A stretch of DNA of 39,678 nt from contig DAHXLK010000037.1 of assembly GCA_027366035.1 (NCBI GenBank), forward strand, positions 1-39,678, given 5' to 3'. The notes under the pieces are model-generated. The model did no database searches, was not told the origin of the DNA, and saw only the letters and a program-made list of their open reading frames with translations. The position numbers were made by a program, and so were the translations under genes. Below are positions 1 to 7,803 of the stretch, one piece after another. This DNA is from Chlamydiota bacterium (lineage in GTDB: Bacteria > Chlamydiota > Chlamydiia > Chlamydiales > SM23-39). Each line of letters starts with the position of its first letter. Position 1 is the stretch's first letter.

Positions 1-121
1 AAAACCTGGTAATTTTATCATGACTAATCCGTCCTTCTAAGAGATCTGAAAGACCAATTGCTGTTGCATATTGATTCTGAGCAATCAAGTAATCTGAATA
101 GAGATCGAGTAGTTTGTTCAT
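1..121 (-). CDS. Transposase, N-terminal fragment cut by the window edge
   Basis: The minus strand reads open from an ATG at 121 to the left edge (about 40 codons). It begins MNKLLDLYSDYLIAQNQYA and continues with a GLSDLLEG...ISHDKITRF segment. A GAGGAAAA ribosome binding site lies just upstream of the ATG. From memory, this N-terminus resembles a DDE transposase group (IS4/IS701-like) common in chlamydia-like genomes. The exact family cannot be fixed from 40 residues and no catalytic residue is in view. It lies beside repeat fragments at 193-333. The IS end should fall between the ATG and those fragments, but I see no clear inverted repeat. Confidence 0.6.
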   Translation of the reverse strand, partial: MNKLLDLYSDYLIAQNQYATAIGLSDLLEGRISHDKITRF

Positions 122-192
122 TTTTTCCTCAAAAAAACGAATAAGAATAAATCTAAAAGACGAGACTTATCAAGAAATTTTTTACCGGTTTG

Positions 193-333
193 CGTAAGGT
201 GAGCTTGCTAAGCCAGTTTGATTTTTTTGAAAGTGATATATCCTACTAAGGTGGGACTGTTTCGATCTTCTATTTGGTTGAAATTTTATCCTTGCTTCAC
301 CGGATTTAATTTTTTTAAAGCGATTATACCTTT
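193..333. repeat. Two abutting half-copies of the hairpin repeat
   Basis: Bases ~193-252 match the middle of the 166 bp hairpin repeat in reverse orientation (gtttgatttttttgaaagtg, then atatcctactaagg). At 254 a new left terminus begins (gggactgtttcgatcttc) and runs forward to about 333, where it too stops at the element's midpoint. Two elements were therefore joined, each truncated near its centre. The rest of the 122-422 spacer holds only the terminator of the following porin gene. Confidence 0.75.
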
Positions 334-352
334 TTTTAACAACTTCTATTTT

Positions 353-392
353 ATAAAAAAAATCACCGCAAGAACCTTTGTGCTGCGGTGAT
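353..392 (-). terminator. Rho-independent terminator of the first porin gene
   Basis: Read on the minus strand, a stem atcaccgca/tgcggtgat (362-370 with 384-392) with a 13-base loop is followed by a run of eight T and then an A/T-rich stretch. It lies 30 bp past the stop of the porin gene that ends at 423. The second porin gene has an equivalent hairpin of related sequence. Confidence 0.85.
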
Positions 393-422
393 CCATAATA
401 AAATTACCACTAATCGTAAAGA

Positions 423-1814
423 TTAGAAGTCAAACCTTACATCTACCGTCAAACCGGCTAGATCGACAGTATGTGCGGCTGTTGAAGCTTGAAGTAGACT
501 ATTTGGATTTACGAAGTTAGGTAAGTTCCAGAAAAAGTCTGCTTCCCAACCTGCGTTAATTCCAAAGTAGTATTGCCCACAGCTAAAACAATCACCCCAA
601 CCTAAACCTAGGTAAAGTTGTAAGTTTGGAACTATGAGCCAGTTGTGTTTGTTGTTAGTAATGTTAAAAATAGTATTAGCGGCTCCTTCTCCATATACAG
701 CTGTGATACCTGCGCTGGTAATCGTTTCATAGTTGTTAAACGCCTTTCCATAGAGTAATGCTGTTGACATTTTTCCTATGAACTCAAAGCCCATTCCTAA
801 CTTCCAGAAGGTATCTAATCCGGCTCGTGGTCCAACTCCCCAATAGTTTGCTTTCGAAGCATAAGTACTATCAGCTAAAAGAAAGGGAACAGTTCCACTA
901 ACGAAAGTTGTGTTGGGAACTCCGTCTCCAAATGATGTTTTCAACCTTCTATCGATCCAACCACCTGTTGCCCCAATATAAGGCTTCATAGCTAGCCCAC
1001 AGCTAATATAGTAAGATCTCGCAATCCAAAGGTCGAACATATTGACCAAGATACGATTTTTCCCGGTAGCGCTTACTAATGGGGCATCATAGGATGTTTG
1101 CTGACCGCTACCACTGCTATTAAACGCAAACCAGAAGATCGTAGGGTAGTGAGCGCCCTGTGAAACGATTGAGTTTCCACTATCAAGACTTGATCCCGGC
1201 ACTAAGTTAGTGCTAACGGTTGTACTAGATGCGCTATAGTACCAGAGCCAATCTGCAAAAAACTCCCAGCCATCATACCCTGTATCCCAACCCAAACCTA
1301 CTCTGGCACCCGGATTCCATTGGTATTTAATATTTGCATTATATCCCTGCTGAGGCAAAGCGTCATAGCTTGGACCTCCTCCCGGACCAAAATTTCCTGT
1401 ATTTGTACTTACAAATGCAAAGGGAGTTTCCGGCTCATTTGCAATCCACCATAAAAAATCTAGAGTGACATAGAAATCGTTGTTGTCACAAGTGCAACGC
1501 GCTGTAGGGTTGATATTGTGATTGTATACTGTTCTTTGGGGGCAGCATGGATCTTGACAAGGAGGCTCACATGGAGGAAGCGGCACTACTTGCATAGGAA
1601 CGCAGCAAGGCTTGATAGGCTTACATGGGTTGCAGGAATTACCTCCTCCCGTGGATTTATTCCCCATTTCACCTTGTTCTTGTTGGGAAATTAATTTCGG
1701 CAATAATGACCCCGCAGCAGAAACATCATCAAATGCATCGGAAACTGCGTAAAGGCCAAAAGTTATAGTTGAAACGGCTACCATTGGAAGCCATTTCAAA
1801 GCTTTACGTAACAT
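423..1814 (-). CDS. MOMP-like outer membrane porin with cysteine-rich N-terminal linker (copy 1)
   Basis: This is a 463-residue outer membrane beta-barrel protein. A signal peptide (about residues 1-34, ending SAA-G) is followed by a Gln/Gly/Ser stretch. Residues 61-109 then carry ten cysteines among prolines (CNPCKP, PCC, PPCEPPC, DPCC, ARCTC). The barrel begins with a YVTLDFLWWIANEPETPF-type strand, as in the Legionella_OMP/Lpg1974 porin family, and ends VDVRFDF with the terminal Phe of a BAM signal. The start is fixed by AAGGAG six to ten bases upstream. The next gene is a close paralogue, and the two differ mainly in probable surface loops around residues 140-160 and 200-245. By analogy with chlamydial MOMP and cysteine-rich envelope proteins, I infer a disulfide-linked porin. 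The fold assignment is fairly sure; the substrate is unknown. Confidence 0.85.
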   Translation of the reverse strand: MLRKALKWLPMVAVSTITFGLYAVSDAFDDVSAAGSLLPKLISQQEQGEMGNKSTGGGNSCNPCKPIKPCCVPMQVVPLPPCEPPCQDPCCPQRTVYNHNINPTARCTCDNNDFYVTLDFLWWIANEPETPFAFVSTNTGNFGPGGGPSYDALPQQGYNANIKYQWNPGARVGLGWDTGYDGWEFFADWLWYYSASSTTVSTNLVPGSSLDSGNSIVSQGAHYPTIFWFAFNSSGSGQQTSYDAPLVSATGKNRILVNMFDLWIARSYYISCGLAMKPYIGATGGWIDRRLKTSFGDGVPNTTFVSGTVPFLLADSTYASKANYWGVGPRAGLDTFWKLGMGFEFIGKMSTALLYGKAFNNYETITSAGITAVYGEGAANTIFNITNNKHNWLIVPNLQLYLGLGWGDCFSCGQYYFGINAGWEADFFWNLPNFVNPNSLLQASTAAHTVDLAGLTVDVRFDF

Positions 1815-1876
1815 ATATTTCTCTCCTTAAGAAGGGTTTTGTAAATTCTTTTATGTTTATCGAGAATACAAAAAAA

Positions 1877-1905
1877 AATATACAAAAAGACCAGCATTTT
1901 TGCAA
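1877..1905 (-). promoter_or_regulatory. Sigma-70-type promoter of porin copy 1
   Basis: On the minus strand TTGCAA (1905-1900) and TATATT (1882-1877) are separated by 17 bp, giving an expected leader of about 55 nt before the ATG at 1814. The paralogous gene has the same arrangement and flanks (TTGCAT, 17 bp, TATAGT), and that conservation supports the call. Confidence 0.65.
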
Positions 1906-1978
1906 TGGGTTCAGTGAATATTTTTAAGTTTTTCGAAAATACCATTCTTAAGATTATTGAGATAAGTATGTTGAGACA

Positions 1979-2218
1979 TTAGACTTCTTTCGAAACTTGC
2001 TTTGTTTGGTAAAATTAGCAATTTTTTTACAGCTTTGCAGCAAAATTTGAGCCTTGCAAAACCGGTTTGATTTTTTTGAAAGTGACATATCCTAACTTAG
2101 GCGCTTTTAAAAAGATCAAATCCGGGGAAGCAAGGATAAAATTTTAACCAAATGGGAGATTTCAACACTCCCAAAAGGACAATTTTAGCGAGCAAATGGA
2201 GTTTCGAAAGAAGTCTAA
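1979..2218. repeat. 19-bp inverted repeat enclosing a hairpin-repeat copy
   Basis: ttagacttctttcgaaact at 1979-1997 is perfectly inverted at 2200-2218. Between them lies most of one 166 bp hairpin repeat. The same terminus (agacttctttcgaaactc) occurs alone at 29311-29328. This suggests a second small element family whose copy here was invaded by, or recombined with, the first. This element accounts for the large spacer between the two porin genes. Confidence 0.7.
2031..2172 (-). repeat. Hairpin repeat (MITE-like), left end degraded
   Basis: Reverse-orientation copy. The right terminus gagatttcaacactccc (2156-2172) and both inner blocks (accggtttgatttttttgaaagtgacatatcct; gatcaaatccggggaagcaagg) match the family closely, given here only in part. 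The other terminus is missing, and the arm begins around agctttgcagc at 2031. Confidence 0.8.
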
Positions 2219-2220
2219 TA

Positions 2221-2256
2221 AAAAAAATCACCGTAAAACTTTTGGTTTTACGGTGA
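2221..2256 (-). terminator. Rho-independent terminator of the second porin gene
   Basis: A 12-bp perfect stem, tcaccgtaaaac/gttttacggtga (2228-2239 with 2245-2256), has a 5-base loop and is followed on the minus strand by a run of T. It lies 32 bp past the stop of the porin gene ending at 2289. Confidence 0.9.
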
Positions 2257-2288
2257 CCCATAAAAATGGACTTGCTAACCTTAAAAGA

Positions 2289-3671
2289 TTAGAAATCAAA
2301 TCTTACATCTACTGTCAACCCGGCTAGATCAACAGTATGTGCAGCTGTTGAAGACTGCAGTAAACTAGTTGGATTTACGAAGTTAGGTAAGTTCCAGAAG
2401 AAATCTGCTTCCCAACCTGCGTTAATTCCAAAGTAGTACTGGCCACAGCTAAAGCAGTCGCCCCAACCTAACCCTAGATAAAGTTGTAGGTTTGGAACTA
2501 TGCGCCAATTGTGTTTGTTATTAGTAATATTGAAAATAGAGTTATTCGCTCCTGCTCCATATACAGAAGTGATGCCTGCGCTGGTAATCGTTTCATAGTT
2601 ATTAAATGTGTTTCCATATAGTAATGCTGTTGACATTTTTCCTATGAACTCAAATCCCATCCCTAATTTCCAAAAACCATCTAATCCGGCTCGAGGTCCA
2701 ACTCCCCAATAGTTTGCTTTCGAAGCATAGGTACTATCAGCTAAGAGAAAGGGAACAGTTCCACTAACAGAAGTTGTGTTGGGAACTCCGTCTCCAAATG
2801 ATGTTCTCAACCTTCTATCGATCCAACCACCTGTTGCCCCAATATAAGGCTTCATAGCTAATCCACAGCTAATATAGTAAGATCTCGCAATCAAAAAGTC
2901 GAACATATTGACCAAGATACGATACTTTCCAGTAGCGCTTGCTAATGGAGCATCATAGGATACTTGCTGCCCACTACCGCTACCATTAAGTCCGTACCAA
3001 AAAATTGCAGGATAGTGAACACCCTGTGAAACAGTTGAGTTTCCATTGTTAGAGGATGACCCAGGCACTAAATTCGCGCTAACACTAGAACTGGTTGCGC
3101 TATAGTACCAAAGCCAGTCAGCAAAAACCTCCCATCCGTCATAACCGGTATCCCAACCTATTCCTACTCGAAATCCGGGATCCCACTTATATTTTACATT
3201 GGCATTATATCCTTGCTGAGGGACTGCAAGATTATTTGAGCTTGCAAATGAGGCAGTATTTGTACTTACAAACGCAAAAGGGGTTTCCGGTTCATTTGAA
3301 ATCCACCATAAGAAATCCAACGTAATATAAAGATCGTTATTATCACAAGTGCAACGCGCTGTAGGGTTGATATTGTGATTGTATACTGTTCTTTGTGGAC
3401 AGCATGGATCTTGGCAAGGTGGTTCACATGGAGGAAGTGGCACTACTTGCATAGGAACACAGCAAGGCTTGATAGGCTTACATGGGTTACAGGAATTGCC
3501 TCCTCCCATGGATTTATTGGGCAATCCACCTTGCCCTTGCTGAGATATTTGTTTCGGCAATAATGACCCTGCAGCAGAAGCATCATTAGATGCATCGGAA
3601 GCCGCGTAAAGGCCAAAAGCCATGGTTGAAGCAGCTACCAGTGGCAGCCATTTCAAAACTTTACGTAACAT
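2289..3671 (-). CDS. MOMP-like outer membrane porin with cysteine-rich N-terminal linker (copy 2)
   Basis: This 460-residue paralogue of the porin at 423-1814 lies immediately upstream in the same direction. An ATG 90 bp further upstream is in frame, but the start at 3671 is preferred: it aligns with the paralogue (MLRKVLKWLP) and has TAAGGAG just upstream. The signal peptide, the ten cysteines at residues 61-109 and the C-terminal VDVRFDF are conserved almost unchanged. Differences cluster in two stretches, around residues 140-160 (SFASSNN in place of a Gly/Pro-rich loop) and around 200-245, which suggests changing exposed loops on a fixed barrel. Each copy has its own promoter and terminator, so they are separately expressed duplicates rather than an operon. 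Porin function is inferred from the family. Confidence 0.85.
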   Translation of the reverse strand: MLRKVLKWLPLVAASTMAFGLYAASDASNDASAAGSLLPKQISQQGQGGLPNKSMGGGNSCNPCKPIKPCCVPMQVVPLPPCEPPCQDPCCPQRTVYNHNINPTARCTCDNNDLYITLDFLWWISNEPETPFAFVSTNTASFASSNNLAVPQQGYNANVKYKWDPGFRVGIGWDTGYDGWEVFADWLWYYSATSSSVSANLVPGSSSNNGNSTVSQGVHYPAIFWYGLNGSGSGQQVSYDAPLASATGKYRILVNMFDFLIARSYYISCGLAMKPYIGATGGWIDRRLRTSFGDGVPNTTSVSGTVPFLLADSTYASKANYWGVGPRAGLDGFWKLGMGFEFIGKMSTALLYGNTFNNYETITSAGITSVYGAGANNSIFNITNNKHNWRIVPNLQLYLGLGWGDCFSCGQYYFGINAGWEADFFWNLPNFVNPTSLLQSSTAAHTVDLAGLTVDVRFDF

Positions 3672-3740
3672 ATATTTTCTCCTTAAGAAGGGTTTTCTTT
3701 TTTTTAAGATTTTTCGAACATATCCACTAATGTTAAAAGA

Positions 3741-3769
3741 ACTATACAAAAGAACTTTCATTTATGCAA
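3741..3769 (-). promoter_or_regulatory. Sigma-70-type promoter of porin copy 2
   Basis: On the minus strand TTGCAT (3769-3764), a 17 bp spacer, and TATAGT (3746-3741). The flanks match the promoter of the paralogue, including a ctgaacc block just upstream of the -35. The leader is about 60 nt before the ATG at 3671. Its presence upstream of the chosen start supports rejecting the longer N-terminus. Confidence 0.65.
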
Positions 3770-3901
3770 TCGGTTCAGCGAATTTTTTTTAGCTTTTTTC
3801 TCTAAGTCAAAGATGTTGTATGAGTTATTTAAAAAAAAAATCAAAAAATCGAGGACAGTTAATCGGGAAAAATCCAAGTATCGAAAAAAAATTAAGAACA
3901 A

Positions 3902-5092
3902 TTACCACAATTTGATTCCTTCAATGAAAATAATCAAAAGAAAAAATAATAGCGCTAAAACAAGAGCTATCTTCCCTCCAAATGCTTGGTAGGAGGCTTT
4001 AATATTTTTGCGATATCTGGAAATCGCTACCATAAGTACCGGCATAATTCCAAATAGAATCACTGCGCATATTCCACCTGCAAAACTAAGGGCTTTAAAA
4101 AAGACGGTCGGGTACAACACTCCAAAGAAAAGAGGAGGAGCAAGAGTAAGGATGCAAAGGGCGAGGTTATGTTTTTTTTCAGGATGCAGTTTAAACCCGT
4201 CAGCCAAAAAATGAGTCAGACACAATCCTTGCGCAAGAAATGAGGTGACAATTGCAAAAAAAGCAAAAGCATTGGCGTAGCCAGTAAACCAAGAAGTCCC
4301 TAAAATTTCAGAAATAGCTTGTGACGCTTCCGTCCCATTTTGATAACTCCTAGCAATTACATCGATCGGAAGGACGCCTAATATGACGACCTCCCAAATA
4401 ATATAGATAAGCAAAGAGAGGAAACTTCCCCCTAAAATCGTGATTTTGGCTTTTCGAATATCGTGCTGTAAATAAGAAATTAAAGATGGAATCATATTAT
4501 GAAAACCAAAAGACACGACTAAAACAGGTAACGGCGCAAAGACATATTTCCAGTTGCTATATTGAAAATAGGTTGTATCGACTTTTCGAAAACCTAAAAA
4601 AATCATTCCCGAGTACGATAAAACCAGACCTGCAATTAACACTCTATTCCAAATATCTACAGGTTTTGTTCCTAGATAGATAATTATGCCAAAAAGCGAG
4701 ACAAAAATGATGCTCGCCCAGTACTGAGGAATTTCTCGGTGCAATAACTGGCTTAAAAAGGAGGAAAAAATATTTCCCCCTGCGGCGATATAGGCAACAA
4801 GAAGGGTGTAAAATAAAAACAAATAAAGTGACCAACTCAAAAATCTCCCAAAAGGCCCTAGCGTCGCACTAGCCATACTTACAATATTTGTCCTTTGGGT
4901 AAATATACTATTGACTTCAATCATCAATAGCGCCGTAAAAGTCATAAATACCCACGAAATGATAAAAAAAGTAAAAGACGGGTAAAAACCGGCAAGGCCG
5001 GTCAAAATAGGAAGCGCAAGCATGCCCGCACCGACACAACTACCGGTTACAAGAAACATTCCCCCAATAGTTCTACCTGTCAGTAAGCTCAT
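3902..5092 (-). CDS. tyrP: Aromatic amino acid permease, TyrP type
   Basis: A 396-residue inner membrane permease with about eleven hydrophobic segments. The N-terminal GAGMLALP (residues 21-28) is the unwound-helix substrate motif of the hydroxy/aromatic amino acid permease family (TyrP/Mtr/TnaB). In Chlamydia, TyrP imports tyrosine or tryptophan from the host, and the same role is inferred here. Its ATG lies 3 bp past the stop of the thyX-type gene upstream, so the two are probably cotranscribed. The C-terminus is very hydrophobic and ends IIFIEGIKLW. Family assignment is strong; substrate specificity within aromatic amino acids cannot be read from the sequence. Confidence 0.88.
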   Translation of the reverse strand: MSLLTGRTIGGMFLVTGSCVGAGMLALPILTGLAGFYPSFTFFIISWVFMTFTALLMIEVNSIFTQRTNIVSMASATLGPFGRFLSWSLYLFLFYTLLVAYIAAGGNIFSSFLSQLLHREIPQYWASIIFVSLFGIIIYLGTKPVDIWNRVLIAGLVLSYSGMIFLGFRKVDTTYFQYSNWKYVFAPLPVLVVSFGFHNMIPSLISYLQHDIRKAKITILGGSFLSLLIYIIWEVVILGVLPIDVIARSYQNGTEASQAISEILGTSWFTGYANAFAFFAIVTSFLAQGLCLTHFLADGFKLHPEKKHNLALCILTLAPPLFFGVLYPTVFFKALSFAGGICAVILFGIMPVLMVAISRYRKNIKASYQAFGGKIALVLALLFFLLIIFIEGIKLW

Positions 5093-5095
5093 CTA

Positions 5096-6706
5096 TCACC
5101 TCTGTAATTTTTTTCCTATTCTCATCTCTGCGCCGAGTCGGCCAAGTTCATATCCTTCAAAATCGACAAACTTAAAAAATCTCTCAAAAGAGGGAATGAC
5201 TGAGCAAACCTGTCGCGCCATCTCTTGAGCTATATACCTATAGGTAGGATGTCCTGACGGAGAGGACCTTAGCTCACAAAGCCATTGCAATGCTCGAAGA
5301 TTGATGTGAAAATACCAAGGAATATTATAACCCATCGGCACAATGTACTGAGCCTCTTCCGGGAGCTCCCGGGCAATAGTATCATATGCTTTTTTTGCTT
5401 TTTCCATAGCTACTATGTATTCCCCTTCCATATAAGTTCCTACGATTTCCGAGGGGAGAAAATAGCCGTAATTACAAGTAAGCATTTGCCTTTCTTGAGT
5501 GAGAATTCGATGCCGTTGTAAATCTCTATAAATCCCAAAATCGGCAAGTATTTCAAAAGTAAAAGAGGCGAGTTCTAATGCCCTTGGTGATTTATGCCTC
5601 CTATTCTCCCTTGAAGTACAGGCTGCATCTAAAATTCGAAAGAGCTCTTCATCCGAGAGCTTTTTACTAAGCGCCAACAGTTCTTTTAATGGCGCATTGG
5701 AATAACTGAATAACAGCGCTGCTGCTACCTTATAAGGACTCTCAGGGTCAAAATCCAACAGCCGAATTTCTGGAGTACGGTGAGGCTGTGCAGAAATAGC
5801 ATAATTGACAGCTAGTTGTTTCAGTTCATTTTGCATCTCCTCTACGAACTGAAGATACGCCTGTTGATGCTTATGAGAAGGCTCTGCTCTACGAATAAAA
5901 GAAGGGATGACTTTATGTAGCTCTTGAAAGGTCTTCTTACCTACATCTTGCATCTCCGCTAAATTGTGACTTCCTAACTTTTGAAGGAGCTTTTCGAAAA
6001 AACGTCCATTCCCAAAAACACCCATGTTTGTCAATGCTGAAGCCGGAAGAAGTCCTCGCAAACAGTCGAGAACTTTTGCCCTTAGGGAAGCCGTATAAGC
6101 CGTTTTCGCAATGTTATGGTCTTTTGGGCTATGCTCTTCAATAAGTGCCGTTAATGGGGGAATTAACTTACTATAGATTTCAAAAAGGTAATTACATGTT
6201 TCCACATACAAAGAACGATAAGCTGAGGTCATCAAAATCGGTTCTTGATAAAAGAGATAATTTTCGTCGACTTTCTGATCAAAATAAATATATCGAGTCG
6301 ATTTTTCTAAGGGCGAGCCTCCAATCCTAGAATCTTCGATGATCTTGGCAGCTATCATCGATATATTTTCCATTGCAAGATGCGCTCCTCCTAATTCTCC
6401 AATAGAGTCATCTCCATATCCGTCTAATATTTTATCATAAAAATTTTGTGCTTTATTGATAGCAGTAAGTTGTTGATCGGAGGTATCTTGGTCGCATTTT
6501 TCTGTAATGGAGGCAAACGACACCTCTTCATTGTAGATAAACTCTTTTAATAATAAGGACCTAAGTCCTAAATTGGAACGAGAATATCTAGAAAACAGGG
6601 CCCCTTTTATAACCTCCGGCAAATTTCTTAGAACAAAAATATTACTCTTTGTAGAAGTAACATAGCGCTCTAAGATTTTAACTTGAGACTCAGAAAACTC
6701 TTCCAT
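5096..6706 (-). CDS. thyX: Large ThyX-type flavin-dependent thymidylate synthase
   Basis: This 536-residue protein is about twice the length of a normal ThyX and appears to be a tandem of two ThyX-like domains, the form known from Chlamydia. The first half has an STRY segment (136-139) and a LPASALTN...GNGR segment (about 220-236) but no RHR. The second half has RHR at 398-400 within QRHRILTQERQ, and a matching YIVPMGYNIP...INLRALQWLCELR segment. The canonical RHR-x7-S signature is not met: Met replaces Ser. ThyX makes dTMP from dUMP using FAD, NADPH and methylene-tetrahydrofolate. Here the activity is inferred from family membership. It is the first gene of a likely operon with tyrP. Confidence 0.82.
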   Translation of the reverse strand: MEEFSESQVKILERYVTSTKSNIFVLRNLPEVIKGALFSRYSRSNLGLRSLLLKEFIYNEEVSFASITEKCDQDTSDQQLTAINKAQNFYDKILDGYGDDSIGELGGAHLAMENISMIAAKIIEDSRIGGSPLEKSTRYIYFDQKVDENYLFYQEPILMTSAYRSLYVETCNYLFEIYSKLIPPLTALIEEHSPKDHNIAKTAYTASLRAKVLDCLRGLLPASALTNMGVFGNGRFFEKLLQKLGSHNLAEMQDVGKKTFQELHKVIPSFIRRAEPSHKHQQAYLQFVEEMQNELKQLAVNYAISAQPHRTPEIRLLDFDPESPYKVAAALLFSYSNAPLKELLALSKKLSDEELFRILDAACTSRENRRHKSPRALELASFTFEILADFGIYRDLQRHRILTQERQMLTCNYGYFLPSEIVGTYMEGEYIVAMEKAKKAYDTIARELPEEAQYIVPMGYNIPWYFHINLRALQWLCELRSSPSGHPTYRYIAQEMARQVCSVIPSFERFFKFVDFEGYELGRLGAEMRIGKKLQR

Positions 6707-6770
6707 TTTTTAAGTTGTTTTTAAAACCTTTTCAAATCATTCTAAAACATTAATCAGATTCTTGCCTAGC

Positions 6771-7754
6771 ATGCTTACTCTTCCTCTACGAATGCGCCGC
6801 AACCGAAAGCTAGATGCTTTAAGAAAGCTTCTAGCAGAGACTCATTTAAAAAAAGCAGATTTAATTGCCCCTTTATTTGTGACGGAAGAAAATAGCGGAT
6901 CTAGGCCTATTTCTTCTATACCCGGAATTTCTTGTTATTCGATAGATACACTTACTCCTGTCGCAAAAGCCTTGCATAAAGATGGGATACAAGCCGTCAT
7001 CCTTTTCCCAATTATTCATAAAAAATATAAAGATGAACAAGGGTCAAGAGCCTATCAGGTAGATGGAATTATTCCAAAAGCGCTTAAGTTATTAAAAAAA
7101 GAGATTCCTTCCCTTTGTCTTATCTCAGATATCGCTCTAGATCCTTACACCACACATGGACATGATGGTTTAGTCGGCGCATCCTTAGAGATACTCAATG
7201 ATCCTACTGTCGCAATATTGGGGAAAATAGCCATCTGTCATGCCGAAGCCGGAGCCGATCTTGTAGCCCCCTCCGACATGATGGATGGTAGAATAGGGTA
7301 TATTAGAAAACAGTTAGATCTTAACGGCTTTACAAACACAGGAATTCTTGCGTATAGCATAAAATATGCCTCTTGTTTTTACTCACCATTTCGTGCGGCT
7401 TTACAATCACATCCGGCATTTGGAAATAAAAAGACCTATCAAATGGATCCTGCCAATGCACAAGAAGCTATATTAGAAGCAGAATTGGATGAAAAAGAGG
7501 GGGCAGATATTTTGATGGTAAAGCCTGCGAGCAACTATCTAGATATTATTGCAAAGCTAAAAAATCATACTACAAGACCTATTTGCGCTTATCAAGTCAG
7601 TGGAGAATATGGGATGATTTTGGCCGCTCATGAAAAAGGTCTCTTCGATGCGGATGACGCACTCTATGAAAGTCTACTTTCTATCAAAAGGGCGGGAGCA
7701 GATATCATCATCACTTACGCCGCTAAGAGGATGCTATCTCTTTTAGATTCATAA
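6771..7754 (+). CDS. hemB: Delta-aminolevulinic acid dehydratase (porphobilinogen synthase)
   Basis: This enzyme condenses two 5-aminolevulinate molecules into porphobilinogen in heme synthesis. The protein has 327 residues from the ATG at 6771; an in-frame TTG at 6762 would add three. Both active-site lysines are visible: Lys198 in AYSIKYASCFYSPFR and Lys251 in LMVKPASNYLD. The metal segment reads DIALDPYTTHGHDG, with Asp in place of the cysteines of zinc enzymes, so this is the magnesium-type class. A typical RRNRK segment lies near the N-terminus. It is divergent from thyX across 64 bp and convergent with the YjbH-like gene. A terminus of the hairpin repeat lies 30 bp past its stop. Confidence 0.95.
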   Translation: MLTLPLRMRRNRKLDALRKLLAETHLKKADLIAPLFVTEENSGSRPISSIPGISCYSIDTLTPVAKALHKDGIQAVILFPIIHKKYKDEQGSRAYQVDGIIPKALKLLKKEIPSLCLISDIALDPYTTHGHDGLVGASLEILNDPTVAILGKIAICHAEAGADLVAPSDMMDGRIGYIRKQLDLNGFTNTGILAYSIKYASCFYSPFRAALQSHPAFGNKKTYQMDPANAQEAILEAELDEKEGADILMVKPASNYLDIIAKLKNHTTRPICAYQVSGEYGMILAAHEKGLFDADDALYESLLSIKRAGADIIITYAAKRMLSLLDS

Positions 7755-7783
7755 TTGTGAGACTCTCGTATACCCTCATTTGT

Positions 7784-7798
7784 GATCGAAACAGTCCC
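7784..7798. repeat. Terminus remnant of the hairpin repeat
   Basis: gatcgaaacagtccc is identical to the right terminus of the repeat copy at 27281-27355. No other part of the element is present in the 49 bp between hemB and the convergent gene, so this is a bare end left by deletion or a short coincidental match. Confidence 0.5.
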
Positions 7799-7803
7799 TG
7801 TAT

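Noticed and set aside
3095..3563. Forward-strand frames of 60-76 codons within the second porin gene
   Set aside because: They are antisense to a well-supported coding gene and their proteins show no known features.
3672..3761. Longer N-terminus of the second porin
   Set aside because: It would place the start upstream of the conserved promoter -10 and ahead of the signal peptide shared with the paralogue.
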